NCBI RefSeq assembly: GCF_024714475.1
Contig: NZ_JAMZMI010000002.1
Span: 434,001-498,000, forward strand
Length of the DNA stretch: 64,000 bases
Direction of reading: 5' to 3'
Origin: Marinoscillum sp. MHG1-6
GTDB lineage: Bacteria; Bacteroidota; Bacteroidia; Cytophagales; Cyclobacteriaceae
Shown here: positions 52,499-60,903 of the stretch, one piece after another
Layout of the letters: each line of letters opens with the position of its first letter
How positions within the stretch are numbered: position 1 is the stretch's first letter
Notes under the pieces: generated by a model
Database searches by the model: none
What the model was told of the DNA's origin: nothing
What the model saw: only the letters and a program-made list of their open reading frames with translations
Position numbers and translations under genes: made by a program

Positions 52499-53165
52499 TT
52501 CGGTATTCGGTTATTACATCCTCCAATAATTGGGCGTCTTTAACATGGTACTCCCCGATTTCGGTTCTTCGCAGCTTCTTCAGGTAAGCCCCCACGCCAA
52601 GTTCATTTCCCAAATCTCTTGCAATGCTTCTTATATAAGTTCCTTTAGAGCATCTAATTCTAAAATGAACCTCGCCGTTTTCAAATTTGGGCACGTCAAA
52701 CTCATGAATGATCACCGGACGAGGATCCAGCTTAACCGTCTCATTGTTTCTTGCTTTGTGATACGCTCGTTCCCCTTTTATGCGAATCGCGGAAAACGCA
52801 GGAGGAATCTGATCCTGAGGCCCCGTTAAATGCTTAGCCGCAGCTAGTACCTGCTCAAGGGAGACTCCAGATATGTCGGCTTCGCTATCAAAGGATGTTT
52901 CCAAATCGTACGATGGAGTAGTCTTGCCGATTTCAAAAATGCCTTCATAGACTTTGTCCAGCCCCTGCAGTTCGTTGAGCTTTTTTGTGAATTTACCAAC
53001 GCCAATGAGCAACAGCCCAGTCGCCAGTGGATCAAGCGTACCCGCATGACCGATCTTTTTCACTTTGAGGGCATACCTCAATTTGTTCACAACATCAAAA
53101 GAGGTCCATTCGAGTGGTTTATCAACCAGCAACAAAACACCTTCAGAAAGATCTACACCAGCCAT
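52485..53165 (-). CDS. truB: tRNA pseudouridine(55) synthase
   Basis: A 226-residue pseudouridine synthase forming psi55 in tRNA. Motifs: LLVDKPLEWTSFDVVNKLR at the N terminus, HAGTLDPLATGLL with the catalytic Asp, and RIRCSKGTYIRSIARDLG. It lacks the C-terminal PUA domain found in longer TruB proteins, as is usual in Bacteroidota. It overlaps uppP by 13 bp and ribF by 14 bp. Confidence 0.96.
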   Translation of the reverse strand: MAGVDLSEGVLLLVDKPLEWTSFDVVNKLRYALKVKKIGHAGTLDPLATGLLLIGVGKFTKKLNELQGLDKVYEGIFEIGKTTPSYDLETSFDSEADISGVSLEQVLAAAKHLTGPQDQIPPAFSAIRIKGERAYHKARNNETVKLDPRPVIIHEFDVPKFENGEVHFRIRCSKGTYIRSIARDLGNELGVGAYLKKLRRTEIGEYHVKDAQLLEDVITEYRSADS

Positions 53166-53953
53166 ATCTGAGAAAACAATGCAATCAAACCAATTACAAG
53201 GCAGTAAACCGCAAAGTAGGTCAGTTTACCTTTTCTAACAATTCCAATCATCCATTTGCAGGCAATATAGCCTGAAACAAATGCGGCAATAAACCCTAAA
53301 GCAAGAGTGAAAAAGCCAGTAGAAACTTCAGTCGCCGGCATTTCCAAATAGTCTTTAAACTTTAGTAGCGCTGCGCCAAGAATGGGAATCAAAACCATCA
53401 AAAAGGAAAAGCGTGTAGCTTTAGATTTTTCCACACCTAACAGAAGCCCGGTGGAAATCGTAGCTCCGGACCTTGAAATACCCGGAAGTATGGCTATCGC
53501 CTGAGCCAGCCCAATTACAAAAGACTTTCCATAGGTGACCGACCCGTTTGGGCTTTTGGTAAAATGCGTGAAGAATAACAATGCGGACGTCACCAGCAAC
53601 ATACTCCCCACCAAAACAAGATTCCCACCAAATAAAGCCGAAATATCATCTTCAAAGAACACCCCCACTATACCCACAGGAATCATCGAAATAATAATTT
53701 TCAGTGCAAACCTGACCGATTCATTGTACTTAAACTCAAATAAGCCCATGATAATATCCCTGATGTCCTGCCTGTATACCGTAATGGTACTTAGCGCTGT
53801 GGCTGCATGAACGATAATCGCAAAGAGCAAATTATCATTGGTCTCGACACCTAAAAGTACAGACCCAATTTCAAGATGGCCACTACTACTTACAGGTAAA
53901 AATTCAGTAACACCCTGAATGATACCCAAAATCACCGCTTCTAACCAGGTCAT
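53153..53953 (-). CDS. uppP: Undecaprenyl-diphosphatase
   Basis: A 266-residue membrane enzyme recycling undecaprenyl diphosphate for peptidoglycan and O-antigen synthesis. The two active-site motifs are present: GIIQGVTEFLPVSSSGHLEI (first, residues 10-29) and LPGISRSGATISTGLLLGV (second, near residue 160). About eight helices. It abuts DUF3098 (no gap) and overlaps truB. Confidence 0.96.
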   Translation of the reverse strand: MTWLEAVILGIIQGVTEFLPVSSSGHLEIGSVLLGVETNDNLLFAIIVHAATALSTITVYRQDIRDIIMGLFEFKYNESVRFALKIIISMIPVGIVGVFFEDDISALFGGNLVLVGSMLLVTSALLFFTHFTKSPNGSVTYGKSFVIGLAQAIAILPGISRSGATISTGLLLGVEKSKATRFSFLMVLIPILGAALLKFKDYLEMPATEVSTGFFTLALGFIAAFVSGYIACKWMIGIVRKGKLTYFAVYCLVIGLIALFSQIWLV

Positions 53954-54184
53954 TTATTTGCCCTCTTCTGAATTGCTCGTTTTAGGCTTGTAAAGAATGG
54001 CAACAAATTGTACCAGAAAACCGAGCATCACCACAATTGGCCCGAGGGTAATTCCGAAAAATCCGAACCCAAAAGTCTCACTATCAGAGGCCATGATAAT
54101 GAAGCCGATGATCAACAGTATAACACCTGCCAACATAATGAGGTAATTGATTTTGGAAAAGGGAAGTTTATTTTGTTCGGACAT
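53954..54184 (-). CDS. DUF3098 small membrane protein
   Basis: A 76-residue protein with two hydrophobic helices (YLIMLAGVILLIIGFIIM and ITLGPIVVMLGFLVQFVAIL) joined by a Ser/Glu/Gly/Phe loop, fitting DUF3098. This family usually lies between ftsX and uppP in Bacteroidota, as here, which suggests a link to cell division or envelope synthesis. Function unknown. Confidence 0.9.
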   Translation of the reverse strand: MSEQNKLPFSKINYLIMLAGVILLIIGFIIMASDSETFGFGFFGITLGPIVVMLGFLVQFVAILYKPKTSNSEEGK

Positions 54185-54185
54185 A

Positions 54186-55076
54186 TCAATACAATTCGTC
54201 TAAAGACATTTTTAAATATTTTCTTACCGCTCTAAAGGTGCTCAGAAAGCCAACCAGAATACCCAGAATTACCAGCGAACCAAATAGGAGTAGCATCATT
54301 CTTTCATCCTGAAGGCTACTTAAGTCCTCAATTTTCTCGTTCGCATACATCAATAGGCTATAGAGAACCCCCGAGGCTAAAAGTCCCGAGATGGCTCCAT
54401 ACCAAATGGCCCGCACTAGAAATGGTGTTCGAATGAAACGGCCCGTTGCACCTACAAGTTGCATGCTGCGAATAAGAAACCGCTGAGAAAATAAAGCCAG
54501 CTTGATGGTATTGTTGATGAGTATGACCACCACTAGAAGCAAAATGATCGAGAAGCCTAAAAGAAACGCTCCTATCTTGGTAAGATTTGAATTAATGCTT
54601 TCCACCAAAGATTCGACGTAAGAAACTTCATAAACGCCATTAATCGCCGCAATTTCACTTTGAATCCATCTCAATGAATCAGTGGGCTGATAGGCCGGCT
54701 CAATATTCAATACCAACAAATCTCTCAGTGGATTGTCTCCCAAAAATTGAGTGAAGTCTTCCCCGGTATCTTCGATGAATTGTTCTGCAGCTTCTTCCTT
54801 GGTCACAAGTCGGACTTCCGCATTATCTTCCTTTTGAAGTACATAAGGCATTGCTCCAAGGGAACGGCTGATTTTCGTAACCTCTGAATCAGTAATGTTT
54901 TTGTTGAGGTAAACCTGAACTTCAATGTTCTCCTGAATAACCCTTGTAAGTTTATTTGCATGAAGCAGAATCATGCCAAACATACCTATAACCAATAAGG
55001 ACAATGAGATGCTAAACACCACGCTTACAAGCGGGTAACTACCTAATTTTCTTTTTTTTCTGGCCTTGGATTCCAT
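54186..55076 (-). CDS. ftsX: Cell-division ABC transporter permease FtsX
   Basis: A 296-residue FtsX: a cytoplasmic N terminus (KARKKRKLGSYPLVSV), first helix about residues 16-40, a large periplasmic loop with QVYLNKNITDSEVTKI and FLGDNPLRDLLVLNIEP, then three C-terminal helices. FtsX acts with FtsE to control peptidoglycan hydrolases at division. FtsE is not adjacent. It heads the run ftsX-DUF3098-uppP-truB-ribF. Confidence 0.93.
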   Translation of the reverse strand: MESKARKKRKLGSYPLVSVVFSISLSLLVIGMFGMILLHANKLTRVIQENIEVQVYLNKNITDSEVTKISRSLGAMPYVLQKEDNAEVRLVTKEEAAEQFIEDTGEDFTQFLGDNPLRDLLVLNIEPAYQPTDSLRWIQSEIAAINGVYEVSYVESLVESINSNLTKIGAFLLGFSIILLLVVVILINNTIKLALFSQRFLIRSMQLVGATGRFIRTPFLVRAIWYGAISGLLASGVLYSLLMYANEKIEDLSSLQDERMMLLLFGSLVILGILVGFLSTFRAVRKYLKMSLDELY

Positions 55077-55116
55077 GCAGCCCCAAAACTAACGAAAGTG
55101 GGGATAATCAGGTGAA

Positions 55117-56043
55117 TTAGTCTACCTTATTGTGACGAATAATACGAAGCTCCTGAATAAACTTTTCGTCAACAATAGGCTCAAGCACTTTGATATCGTC
55201 TGTTAACTCAATCTTGTAGTACTTAGACATGTAGAAGAGATAAACTTCTTTCGATTCTGAAGAATTGATCTCAAGGATTTCGTAAGGCTCATTCTTAAAG
55301 TCACCATATAAGAACAACTTGCCTTCAAAATATTTATACTTGATTTCTTTCGATCTACGATCAATGGTCTCAATATCCATCGGCTGATCTGATGTACTCA
55401 CCCACTCGGTTGGTACGGATTCAGGCATATCCGCTCCTTTGGTATTCAAACTTTCGTCAACCACATTGGACAACAAAGGCTTATTCACATCAGGAACAAA
55501 CTCTTCTTTAGGCTTAGGCGCCACTTTTTCGCTCTCTTTGGCTTCGACAGGAGCAACTTCCTCTTTCACTTCAGCGACCGATTTGGTCTTTGCAATCAAA
55601 GTTTCAGAAGATTCAGCCTTCTCAGAGACCTCCTCTATCGGAACAGGGACCTCAGGAACTTCTTCCGCCGCAAAGTCAGCAACTATTTCTTCGTCATCAA
55701 TCTCTAATGGTGATGATACTTTTTCAAATTGATTCTGATCAGGCCAGTAAACATATGAGCCCAGACCTATTGCCGTCGCAACTACAAATGAGGCAGCCAC
55801 ACGCCATACACCCTGACTAACGCCTAACCAGCCAGTCCCAACCTGAATCGCATCCAAACGGGCCTTTAGCTGTAGTTTTCTGTAATCAGCAATCCCTTTC
55901 ACTATCTGTTTTTGAAAACCTACATACTCAGCCAATGAAGGATCCTCAGCCATCATTTGTTCAAATGACGCTTGTTCTTCTGCTGATAGGTCGTTTCTAA
56001 GATAGCTATCGGTTAAATCTGCTTTATTTTGGTCTATCCTCAT
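55117..56043 (-). CDS. Putative anti-sigma factor with periplasmic Pro/Glu/Val-rich region
   Basis: A 308-residue single-pass protein just downstream of an ECF sigma gene (3 bp gap). The N-terminal cytoplasmic part (TDSYLRNDLSAEEQASFEQM, DPSLAEYVGFQKQIV) is the pattern of Bacteroidota anti-sigma proteins. One helix lies near residues 80-98 (VWRVAASFVVATAIGLGSYVYW). Beyond it a long Glu/Pro/Val/Lys-rich stretch of about 100 residues is followed by a folded C-terminal part. It presumably holds the sigma factor inactive and senses an envelope signal. Confidence 0.75.
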   Translation of the reverse strand: MRIDQNKADLTDSYLRNDLSAEEQASFEQMMAEDPSLAEYVGFQKQIVKGIADYRKLQLKARLDAIQVGTGWLGVSQGVWRVAASFVVATAIGLGSYVYWPDQNQFEKVSSPLEIDDEEIVADFAAEEVPEVPVPIEEVSEKAESSETLIAKTKSVAEVKEEVAPVEAKESEKVAPKPKEEFVPDVNKPLLSNVVDESLNTKGADMPESVPTEWVSTSDQPMDIETIDRRSKEIKYKYFEGKLFLYGDFKNEPYEILEINSSESKEVYLFYMSKYYKIELTDDIKVLEPIVDEKFIQELRIIRHNKVD

Positions 56044-56046
56044 GGA

Positions 56047-56586
56047 TCAATCAAAAAAATCTGATTTAGAAAATCTTTCTAAAACAAGTTGGTCTAATTT
56101 CTTCTTGCACTTATACTTCTTAGTCTTTGCTGTATCCGTATTCGCAAAATTCATGCGTTCTGCAATTTCAGTCATGTTAAGACCTTCGAAATAATAGTAC
56201 GTTAATATCTTCTTACAAACATCACCCAGTTCACTAATGCACTGCGTAATGATCTGTTCATTTTCCTTTTCTTCATGTACCTGATACTCCTCTCCATCCA
56301 CCTCCTCGCGTGTCAGGCGGCTCTTTCTATCCAGCTCTTTCCTCCACTGATTCAAGCATATACTGTACAAAAAGGTACTAATTTTAGAAGTCAGCACCAA
56401 GTTGCCACTCGACGCCTTCTGCCAAAACACGGTCAGCGCTTCCTGGTAAACGTCCTTTGCTTCTTCCTCAGTACCATTGTTTTTCAAAACGATGTTCACC
56501 ATCATTCTGTAATGTTTTTGATACAAATAGTCTAAAGCTCGTTCGTCTCCCCTGCTAATCCTCTCTAGAATTTCACTATCCTTCAT
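56047..56586 (-). CDS. ECF RNA polymerase sigma factor
   Basis: A 179-residue sigma-70 family ECF factor. Region 2 (LDYLYQKHYRMMVNIVLKNN, then EEAKDVYQEALTVFWQKA) binds core polymerase and the -10 box; region 4 (YYYFEGLNMTEIAERMNFAN) is a helix-turn-helix. It is the first gene of a two-gene unit with the putative anti-sigma factor. The targets are unknown. Confidence 0.93.
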   Translation of the reverse strand: MKDSEILERISRGDERALDYLYQKHYRMMVNIVLKNNGTEEEAKDVYQEALTVFWQKASSGNLVLTSKISTFLYSICLNQWRKELDRKSRLTREEVDGEEYQVHEEKENEQIITQCISELGDVCKKILTYYYFEGLNMTEIAERMNFANTDTAKTKKYKCKKKLDQLVLERFSKSDFFD

Positions 56587-56686
56587 ACACCTTTTCAGGC
56601 GCTAACCTGTGGTTTAATACGATTAATAAGCGTTAAGTAACCCATTTGATTAGCGGCGAATCAATTTTTATGTAAAATAATTGTTT

Positions 56687-57343
56687 TTAGGGGTTGATGC
56701 CAAAAAGCACTCCTTCGGCGATAACAAAGATTTTTGACCCTTTAGCAGGTTTAATCTTATATACCCCTGTGAAATCGCCAAAAGCGGGAACTAAAGCTGA
56801 ATTTTCCTCAAAATAAAAGCATGGCAGCGTAGCTCCCTGACGCGCCTTCCCTTTCAATCTAATCCCTGGATGAATATGCCCGGAAAAGTTATAGAGTTCC
56901 GTATCTACCGATTCATGAGTAAAATGAAAAGGCCCTTCTTTTAGCTCATCACATATTTTCAAATTGGTAGATTGGTAAATACCCTCCTCCAAAATGTCAT
57001 GATTTCCTTTTATAAGCACCATCTCCACCCCTTGTTGTCGCTTCATCCATTCTTCAAAATCGTCCCACTCCTCATTATGGTCGCTGTGAAAAAGATCTCC
57101 GAGGAAAAGTATTCTTAAAGGTTGAAAATGACTTACCACATCTGAAAGACGCAATAAGTCACCCTCATGTACCCTTTTCGATATGGGAATGCCTGATTTT
57201 CTGAAATGCCCCGCCTTACCCAGATGAAGATCTGATAAAATCAGGGTCCTTGTTTCTTGCCAAAAGATTACCTTTCGAGCATCCAAAACGAGGTTTTGGC
57301 CTTCTATTAGGAGCTTTTGCTGATCTGATCTATTTTCAGACAC
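56687..57343 (-). CDS. pdeM: Ligase-associated DNA repair phosphoesterase PdeM
   Basis: A 218-residue calcineurin-like metallophosphoesterase. Motifs: ILSDLHLGKAGHFRK, FLGDLFHSDHNEEW, VLIKGNHDI and FSGHIHPGI give the two-metal site. It matches PdeM, which accompanies an Lhr-like helicase and ATP-dependent ligase in bacterial repair clusters. Start is a GTG at 57341-57343 directly after the DUF2147 stop. The helicase is nearby, but ligase and exonuclease genes are not in the window. Confidence 0.9.
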   Translation of the reverse strand: MSENRSDQQKLLIEGQNLVLDARKVIFWQETRTLILSDLHLGKAGHFRKSGIPISKRVHEGDLLRLSDVVSHFQPLRILFLGDLFHSDHNEEWDDFEEWMKRQQGVEMVLIKGNHDILEEGIYQSTNLKICDELKEGPFHFTHESVDTELYNFSGHIHPGIRLKGKARQGATLPCFYFEENSALVPAFGDFTGVYKIKPAKGSKIFVIAEGVLFGINP

Positions 57344-57790
57344 TTAATTGCTATCTCCGACATATTTAGGTAAAACATAGGTTTTACCCAGACTAAAAAA
57401 CATCAAATACCCCCTAATTCTTAAGAAACCATCTTTCCCTAACCAGGCCTTACAGTTATAAACATTACCGGAAGTAGGGTCCAAAATTTCTCCACCCTTG
57501 TATTCACCAGATCGGCCATTATATTCCAAATCGGTAATAATATCCATCCCAACAACTGGCTGATCCTTCCTGTAATCATCACATTCTGTACACAGTGGAT
57601 TTGGATCATCACCATTGGTTGGATAAGTTTCAATTACCTTACCGAAGTATTTACCATCCTTTTCGTAGATATCGATCAATGATCTTTCCTTACCGGACTT
57701 CATACCTACCATTTTCCATTTACCAATGATCGTCTGGGCATTGGTTGAAAGCATGAATAAAATTGCTATGGCTGTAAAAATCGTTTTCAT
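57344..57790 (-). CDS. DUF2147 secreted protein
   Basis: A 148-residue exported protein (MKTIFTAIAILFMLSTNAQ) of the DUF2147 family: IIGKWKMVGMKSGKERSLID, then YFGKVIETYP and LRIRGYLMFFSLGKTYVLP. The fold is lipocalin-like; function unknown. CTECDD gives a possible metal or disulfide pair. It lies between the Lhr-like helicase (108 bp upstream) and pdeM (immediately downstream) and looks unrelated to DNA repair. Confidence 0.9.
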   Translation of the reverse strand: MKTIFTAIAILFMLSTNAQTIIGKWKMVGMKSGKERSLIDIYEKDGKYFGKVIETYPTNGDDPNPLCTECDDYRKDQPVVGMDIITDLEYNGRSGEYKGGEILDPTSGNVYNCKAWLGKDGFLRIRGYLMFFSLGKTYVLPKYVGDSN

Positions 57791-57898
57791 TTCTTTAATC
57801 TTTAGTTAGTTGATGAATAAGCAAAAAGGGCTTATACGGCTCATTTCACAATGATTTTACTACAAACACAATCATCATGCCTATTTGAACCGCAATAT

Positions 57899-60394
57899 TT
57901 AAGAATTTTCGGCAAGTTTCTCTAGTTGCATCTGCATTTTGGTCACCCGATCAATCAATTGTTCTGAAGATAAATTCTGTCTTCGTATCGTATCAACCAC
58001 TATTGGAAAGGCAAAAGGCGTCGGACTTTTTGTATCCATCAAAACAATTTTTTGTGCATTTATCCTCCTGATCGCCTCAAATAAGCGCGAATGTTCCAAT
58101 TGCATGGTCATCACTTCATCCATAGCCTGTTGGATCAGTAAATTTTCCTTGTCGTAGGTTTCAAAAACCTTGTAAAGAATACCCGTCGACGCCTGAAGAT
58201 GTCTGGCCCGGATATTTTTTCCAGGATAACCCTGAAAAATCAACCCTGCTATTGTGGCCACGTCGCGAAATTTCCGCTTGGCCATCTCAGTTTGATTAAT
58301 GGAGTGTTGAACATCTTCCATAATACCCTCTTCACTAAACAGGTCAAGCTCCAAAGCCTCCTCAATCGGAATTTCCTGATCTGAAAGCAACTCAAATCCA
58401 TAATCATTCATAGACATGGAAAAAGTAATCGGGGTTATTCTGCTCACTCTCAGCGCAACTACCCCAGCCAACACCTCATGTACATACAATCCTTCAAAAG
58501 GGTAGAAGAAAACGTGATTCCCGAACTTTGACTTCGCCTTCTCTATTAATAAAGTATGCCTATCTGGCACCTGGGACCATTTTGCCTGCAAATCCAGTAT
58601 GGGTTTTATTGTTTTCATCTCAACATCATGAAAGTCGCCATTGGCACTGGCTTCCAACTTTTCACGGATGACATCTGACAGCATCGACGAAAGAGGCAAC
58701 CTTCCCCCTCCCCAAACAGGCGTACGACCACTTTTCCGATTGGACTTTTTTACCAGAACGGTCATATCCTTGATCATCACAAACTCAAGGTTCTTTCCGG
58801 CAAACCAGAAACGATCACCCGGGTTTAGTCTGGATATGAAAGATTCCTCCACGGTCCCGATATATCCTCCGGTCATAAACCTGACTTTGAGCGCCGGATC
58901 ACCAACGATCGTCCCGATGGACAGCTTATGCCGCGTAGCCGCACGCTTATTGATGATCTTGTAAATACCGTCTTCCTGATAAACTTTGGCGTATTCATCA
59001 TACTCCCCAAGTGTTTTACCTCCGGTCGTGATAAAGTCTAAAGCCCATCCCCATTCTTCTGAATGCAACAAGCGATAGCAATAGGTTTGTTTGATTTCTT
59101 CTAATATATCAAGCGGACGAAAACCACCACTCACTGCCAGTGTAACTAAATACTGAACGAGGACATCCATACATTTCTCCAAAGGCTTTCGACTCTCAAA
59201 GCGTTTCTCCTCGATAGCCTTTCGAAGTGCTGCTCCTTCTACCAATTCCAGTGAGTGTGTTGGCACAAAGTAAATTTTGCTCACCTCCCCCGGACGATGA
59301 CCACTTCGCCCCGCTCTTTGAAAAAACCTGCTCACTCCTTTTGGCCCTCCTACTTGAATCACTGTGTCGACAGGACGAAAATCAACTCCCAGATCCAGAC
59401 TGGAAGTACACACCACCACTTTGAGCTTTTCAGCATGTAGCGCATCCTCGACCCAATTCCGGATATCCTGTTCTATGGATCCGTGATGCATGGCAATCAG
59501 CCCTGATAGCTCCGGAGCAAATTGCACCAGCTTTTGATACCAGAGTTCTGTTTGAGATCTCGTATTGGTGAAAAGCAGGGTAGTCTTGCTAGCATTAATG
59601 ATCGGGACAATTTTAGGTAATAAAGCCGTACCCAAATGACCACTCCAGGGGAACTTCTCTACTTCATCAGGAAGTACCGAAACTACTTCTACCTTCTTTT
59701 CAATATTCGATTGGATGATCACCCCGGACTTATGCATACCCTCACCCAGCAACACGCGCTTGGCCTGAGGAAGATTGCCGATCGTCGCAGATATGCCCCA
59801 AATCTTAAGTTGGTGATCTGTGAGTGTTTTGATACGACTGATGGCCAATTCCAATGCCACCCCTCTCTTTGTACCTAAGATCTCATGCCACTCATCCGCA
59901 ATCACAACCTGGATACCTTTTAGGTAGTTGGGATAATCGGTTTGGCTAAGCAAAACATGGAGACTCTCAGGAGTAATAACCAGGGCCTGTGGAGCTTTTT
60001 TCTTTTGAGACTGACGCTCTGTAGCGGTAGTATCTCCTGTTCGCAAGCCTATTGTCCACCTTAAATCCAGCTCATCACAGACCTCCTGCATGGCCCGATG
60101 AATATCCTTAGCTAAAGCCCTAAGAGGCGTAACCCACAAAACCCGAACCCCGGGAGTGACATTAGCCTTGTCATGATCTCTCAAAAACTCGAGTATACAT
60201 GGAATCCACAATGCATAGGTCTTTCCGCTTCCGGTGGGTGCGTTCAATAAGCCGCTTTTCCCCTCCAGATAGGCATTCCAGCATTCTTCCTGGAATGGAA
60301 AGGCCTTCCATCCGCGGCTTGTAAACCAGTCTTTGCCTATTTGTATGATTTCTGATTGAACCAAAAGAAGCGTTTCATTTAAACCACTCCCCAA
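57899..60394 (-). CDS. Ligase-associated DEXH-box DNA helicase (Lhr-like)
   Basis: A 831-residue SF2 helicase. Walker A LNAPTGSGKTYALW, DEXH motif VIADEWHEILG, SATIGN (motif III), FTNTRSQTELWY, and QRAGRSGHRPGE (motif VI) are clear. The C-terminal winged helix and Lhr core domains follow. It matches the DEXH helicase that pairs with PdeM and an ATP-dependent ligase. The start is a TTG: either 60394 (overlapping the doxX stop) or 60364, with no ATG near. Family members start only 15-25 residues before the RGWKAFPFQ motif, so both fit. Confidence 0.93.
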   Translation of the reverse strand: MGSGLNETLLLVQSEIIQIGKDWFTSRGWKAFPFQEECWNAYLEGKSGLLNAPTGSGKTYALWIPCILEFLRDHDKANVTPGVRVLWVTPLRALAKDIHRAMQEVCDELDLRWTIGLRTGDTTATERQSQKKKAPQALVITPESLHVLLSQTDYPNYLKGIQVVIADEWHEILGTKRGVALELAISRIKTLTDHQLKIWGISATIGNLPQAKRVLLGEGMHKSGVIIQSNIEKKVEVVSVLPDEVEKFPWSGHLGTALLPKIVPIINASKTTLLFTNTRSQTELWYQKLVQFAPELSGLIAMHHGSIEQDIRNWVEDALHAEKLKVVVCTSSLDLGVDFRPVDTVIQVGGPKGVSRFFQRAGRSGHRPGEVSKIYFVPTHSLELVEGAALRKAIEEKRFESRKPLEKCMDVLVQYLVTLAVSGGFRPLDILEEIKQTYCYRLLHSEEWGWALDFITTGGKTLGEYDEYAKVYQEDGIYKIINKRAATRHKLSIGTIVGDPALKVRFMTGGYIGTVEESFISRLNPGDRFWFAGKNLEFVMIKDMTVLVKKSNRKSGRTPVWGGGRLPLSSMLSDVIREKLEASANGDFHDVEMKTIKPILDLQAKWSQVPDRHTLLIEKAKSKFGNHVFFYPFEGLYVHEVLAGVVALRVSRITPITFSMSMNDYGFELLSDQEIPIEEALELDLFSEEGIMEDVQHSINQTEMAKRKFRDVATIAGLIFQGYPGKNIRARHLQASTGILYKVFETYDKENLLIQQAMDEVMTMQLEHSRLFEAIRRINAQKIVLMDTKSPTPFAFPIVVDTIRRQNLSSEQLIDRVTKMQMQLEKLAENS

Positions 60395-60758
60395 TGATCG
60401 GTATTTCCTTTCTTTTAATAAAGGTGATTATGGCGCTTGCAACAAATACTGCCACAGCCAAATAAAAGAGTGACCCTCCGTCACCCTGTACCTCCACACC
60501 CAACCTGGTCAAATGAAAGAATATAGCGCCGCTTATTACTCCAAGACTGAGAATGGCGCCATAAATACGGTAAGTAGGGATTAACAACAAAATTCCAGCT
60601 ATCAATTCAACCACTCCTGAACCAATTCTTCCCCAGGGCTCCATACCGACTGTATTAAATATGTAAACGCTTTCAGGTTGCGCTGTAAACTTGAAGTAAA
60701 GGGTTTGGAGCATTATAACAGCAGCGAGAATACTGAGCAACCATTCGAAGATTTTCAT
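60375..60758 (-). CDS. DoxX-family membrane protein
   Basis: A 127-residue protein with four predicted helices (LLSILAAVIMLQTLYFKF, VELIAGILLLIPT, GAILSLGVISGAIFFHL and a C-terminal helix). The pattern GSGVVELIAGILLLIP matches DoxX/SURF4-like membrane proteins, linked to thiol or respiration-related processes. The gene is upstream of the helicase on the same strand and may share a transcript. The ATG is at 60756-60758. Confidence 0.85.
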   Translation of the reverse strand: MKIFEWLLSILAAVIMLQTLYFKFTAQPESVYIFNTVGMEPWGRIGSGVVELIAGILLLIPTYRIYGAILSLGVISGAIFFHLTRLGVEVQGDGGSLFYLAVAVFVASAIITFIKRKEIPIIGEWFK

Positions 60759-60903
60759 AGGCCATTTTTTTGAAGGAATAATTTAATATTTCCCGATTTG
60801 ATCCCGCTTATGCATCAAACAAAAATTCATTGAATTGTAATTCAGGCTACCAATCCTCTGCCAAACATTTACATGTATCTTTATCCGGTTTGAAATTTTA
60901 AGT

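Noticed and set aside
55077-55116. Terminator between ftsX and the anti-sigma gene
   Set aside because: Only a 5-bp CCCCA/TGGGG stem with a large loop and no T-run.
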